64,000 bases of DNA from a virus: the IMG/VR virus record IMGVR_UViG_3300020580_000009, positions 1-64,000 of that record. The stretch is one strand, 5' to 3'. How positions within the stretch are numbered: the first letter of the stretch is position 1; the number at the start of each line of letters is the position of its first letter. Below are positions 63,963-64,000 of the stretch, piece after piece. The position numbers were made by a program, and so were the translations under genes. The notes under the pieces are model-generated. The model did no database searches and was not told where the DNA came from. It was given only the letters and a program-made list of their open reading frames with translations.

Positions 63963-64000
63963 TTTTGGTAGATTCCCTTGCTCATAGGCTAAATTAGCCT

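Noticed and set aside
1-64000. tRNA genes, CRISPR arrays, insertion sequences, integrase or attachment sites
   Set aside because: None were recognised. No cloverleaf-like sequence with a CCA-type acceptor and no regular spacer array were seen in the intergenic gaps, all of which are 250 bases or shorter.

Overview
The window is a gene-dense, AT-rich segment of a tailed phage genome. It most resembles the T4-like myoviruses, in particular the marine and freshwater cyanophage-type branch. The evidence is a T4 Rnh-type nuclease, T4-style TAAATA late promoters, tail-fibre and baseplate-like proteins, small conserved proteins known from that group, a phage nucleotide kit (dCMP deaminase, ThyA, DHFR), preQ0 genes (FolE, QueD, QueE), and many freestanding homing endonucleases. 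I see no integrase, insertion sequence, tRNA, rRNA or CRISPR array. The host cannot be named from this sequence. LAYOUT. (1) 1-5.1 kb, plus strand: tail/baseplate structural genes, interrupted by a DUF723-type endonuclease. (2) 5.1-8.9 kb: small proteins and three GT-A-like glycosyltransferases. (3) 8.6-18.7 kb: six radical-SAM genes, interleaved with ~98-residue partner proteins and invaded by an HNH-AP2 endonuclease. (4) 18.7-25.0 kb: five paralogous SGNH-like proteins, a fibre-like gene on the opposite strand and a NodU/TobZ-type carbamoyltransferase. (5) 25-26.6 kb: an endonuclease and dCMP deaminase. (6) 26.6-43 kb, mostly minus strand: ten of eleven members of one protein family that looks like R-S-E ADP-ribosyltransferases, in three blocks separated by a 963-residue repeat/glycosyltransferase protein, a sugar aminotransferase/epimerase pair, thyA-DHFR, endonucleases, conserved T4-like genes and two duplicated fibre genes. 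(7) 43-50.7 kb, minus strand: a VWA/metallopeptidase-like protein and a MoxR AAA+ ATPase, among many small genes. Strong sigma70-type promoters and six copies of an 18-bp palindrome (TGTTGY-N6-ACAACR) lie here. (8) 50.7-52.7 kb: a P-loop/zeta-like kinase and the eleventh ART-like protein. (9) 52.7-64 kb, minus strand: conserved small T4-like genes, Rnh-type nuclease, QueE-QueD-FolE, two Fe/2OG-oxygenase-like proteins, a PP-loop ATPase-like protein, a GT-B glycosyltransferase and a HicB-like protein. HOW THE GENES MAY WORK TOGETHER. dCMP deaminase, ThyA and DHFR form a dCMP-to-dTMP route. FolE, QueD and QueE form the first part of the preQ0 route, with no QueC seen here. The glycosyltransferases, carbamoyltransferase, sugar enzymes, SGNH-like proteins and oxygenases suggest extensive decoration of glycan, DNA or virion surface. 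MOST INTERESTING POINTS. The ART-like family shares a short N-terminal tag, K-(I/L)-x-E-(I/L), that resembles the T4 prohead-protease site in the injected enzyme Alt, so a set of virion-delivered effectors is plausible. Many genes begin 5-7 bases after a TAAATA late-promoter box, implying leaderless late mRNAs.
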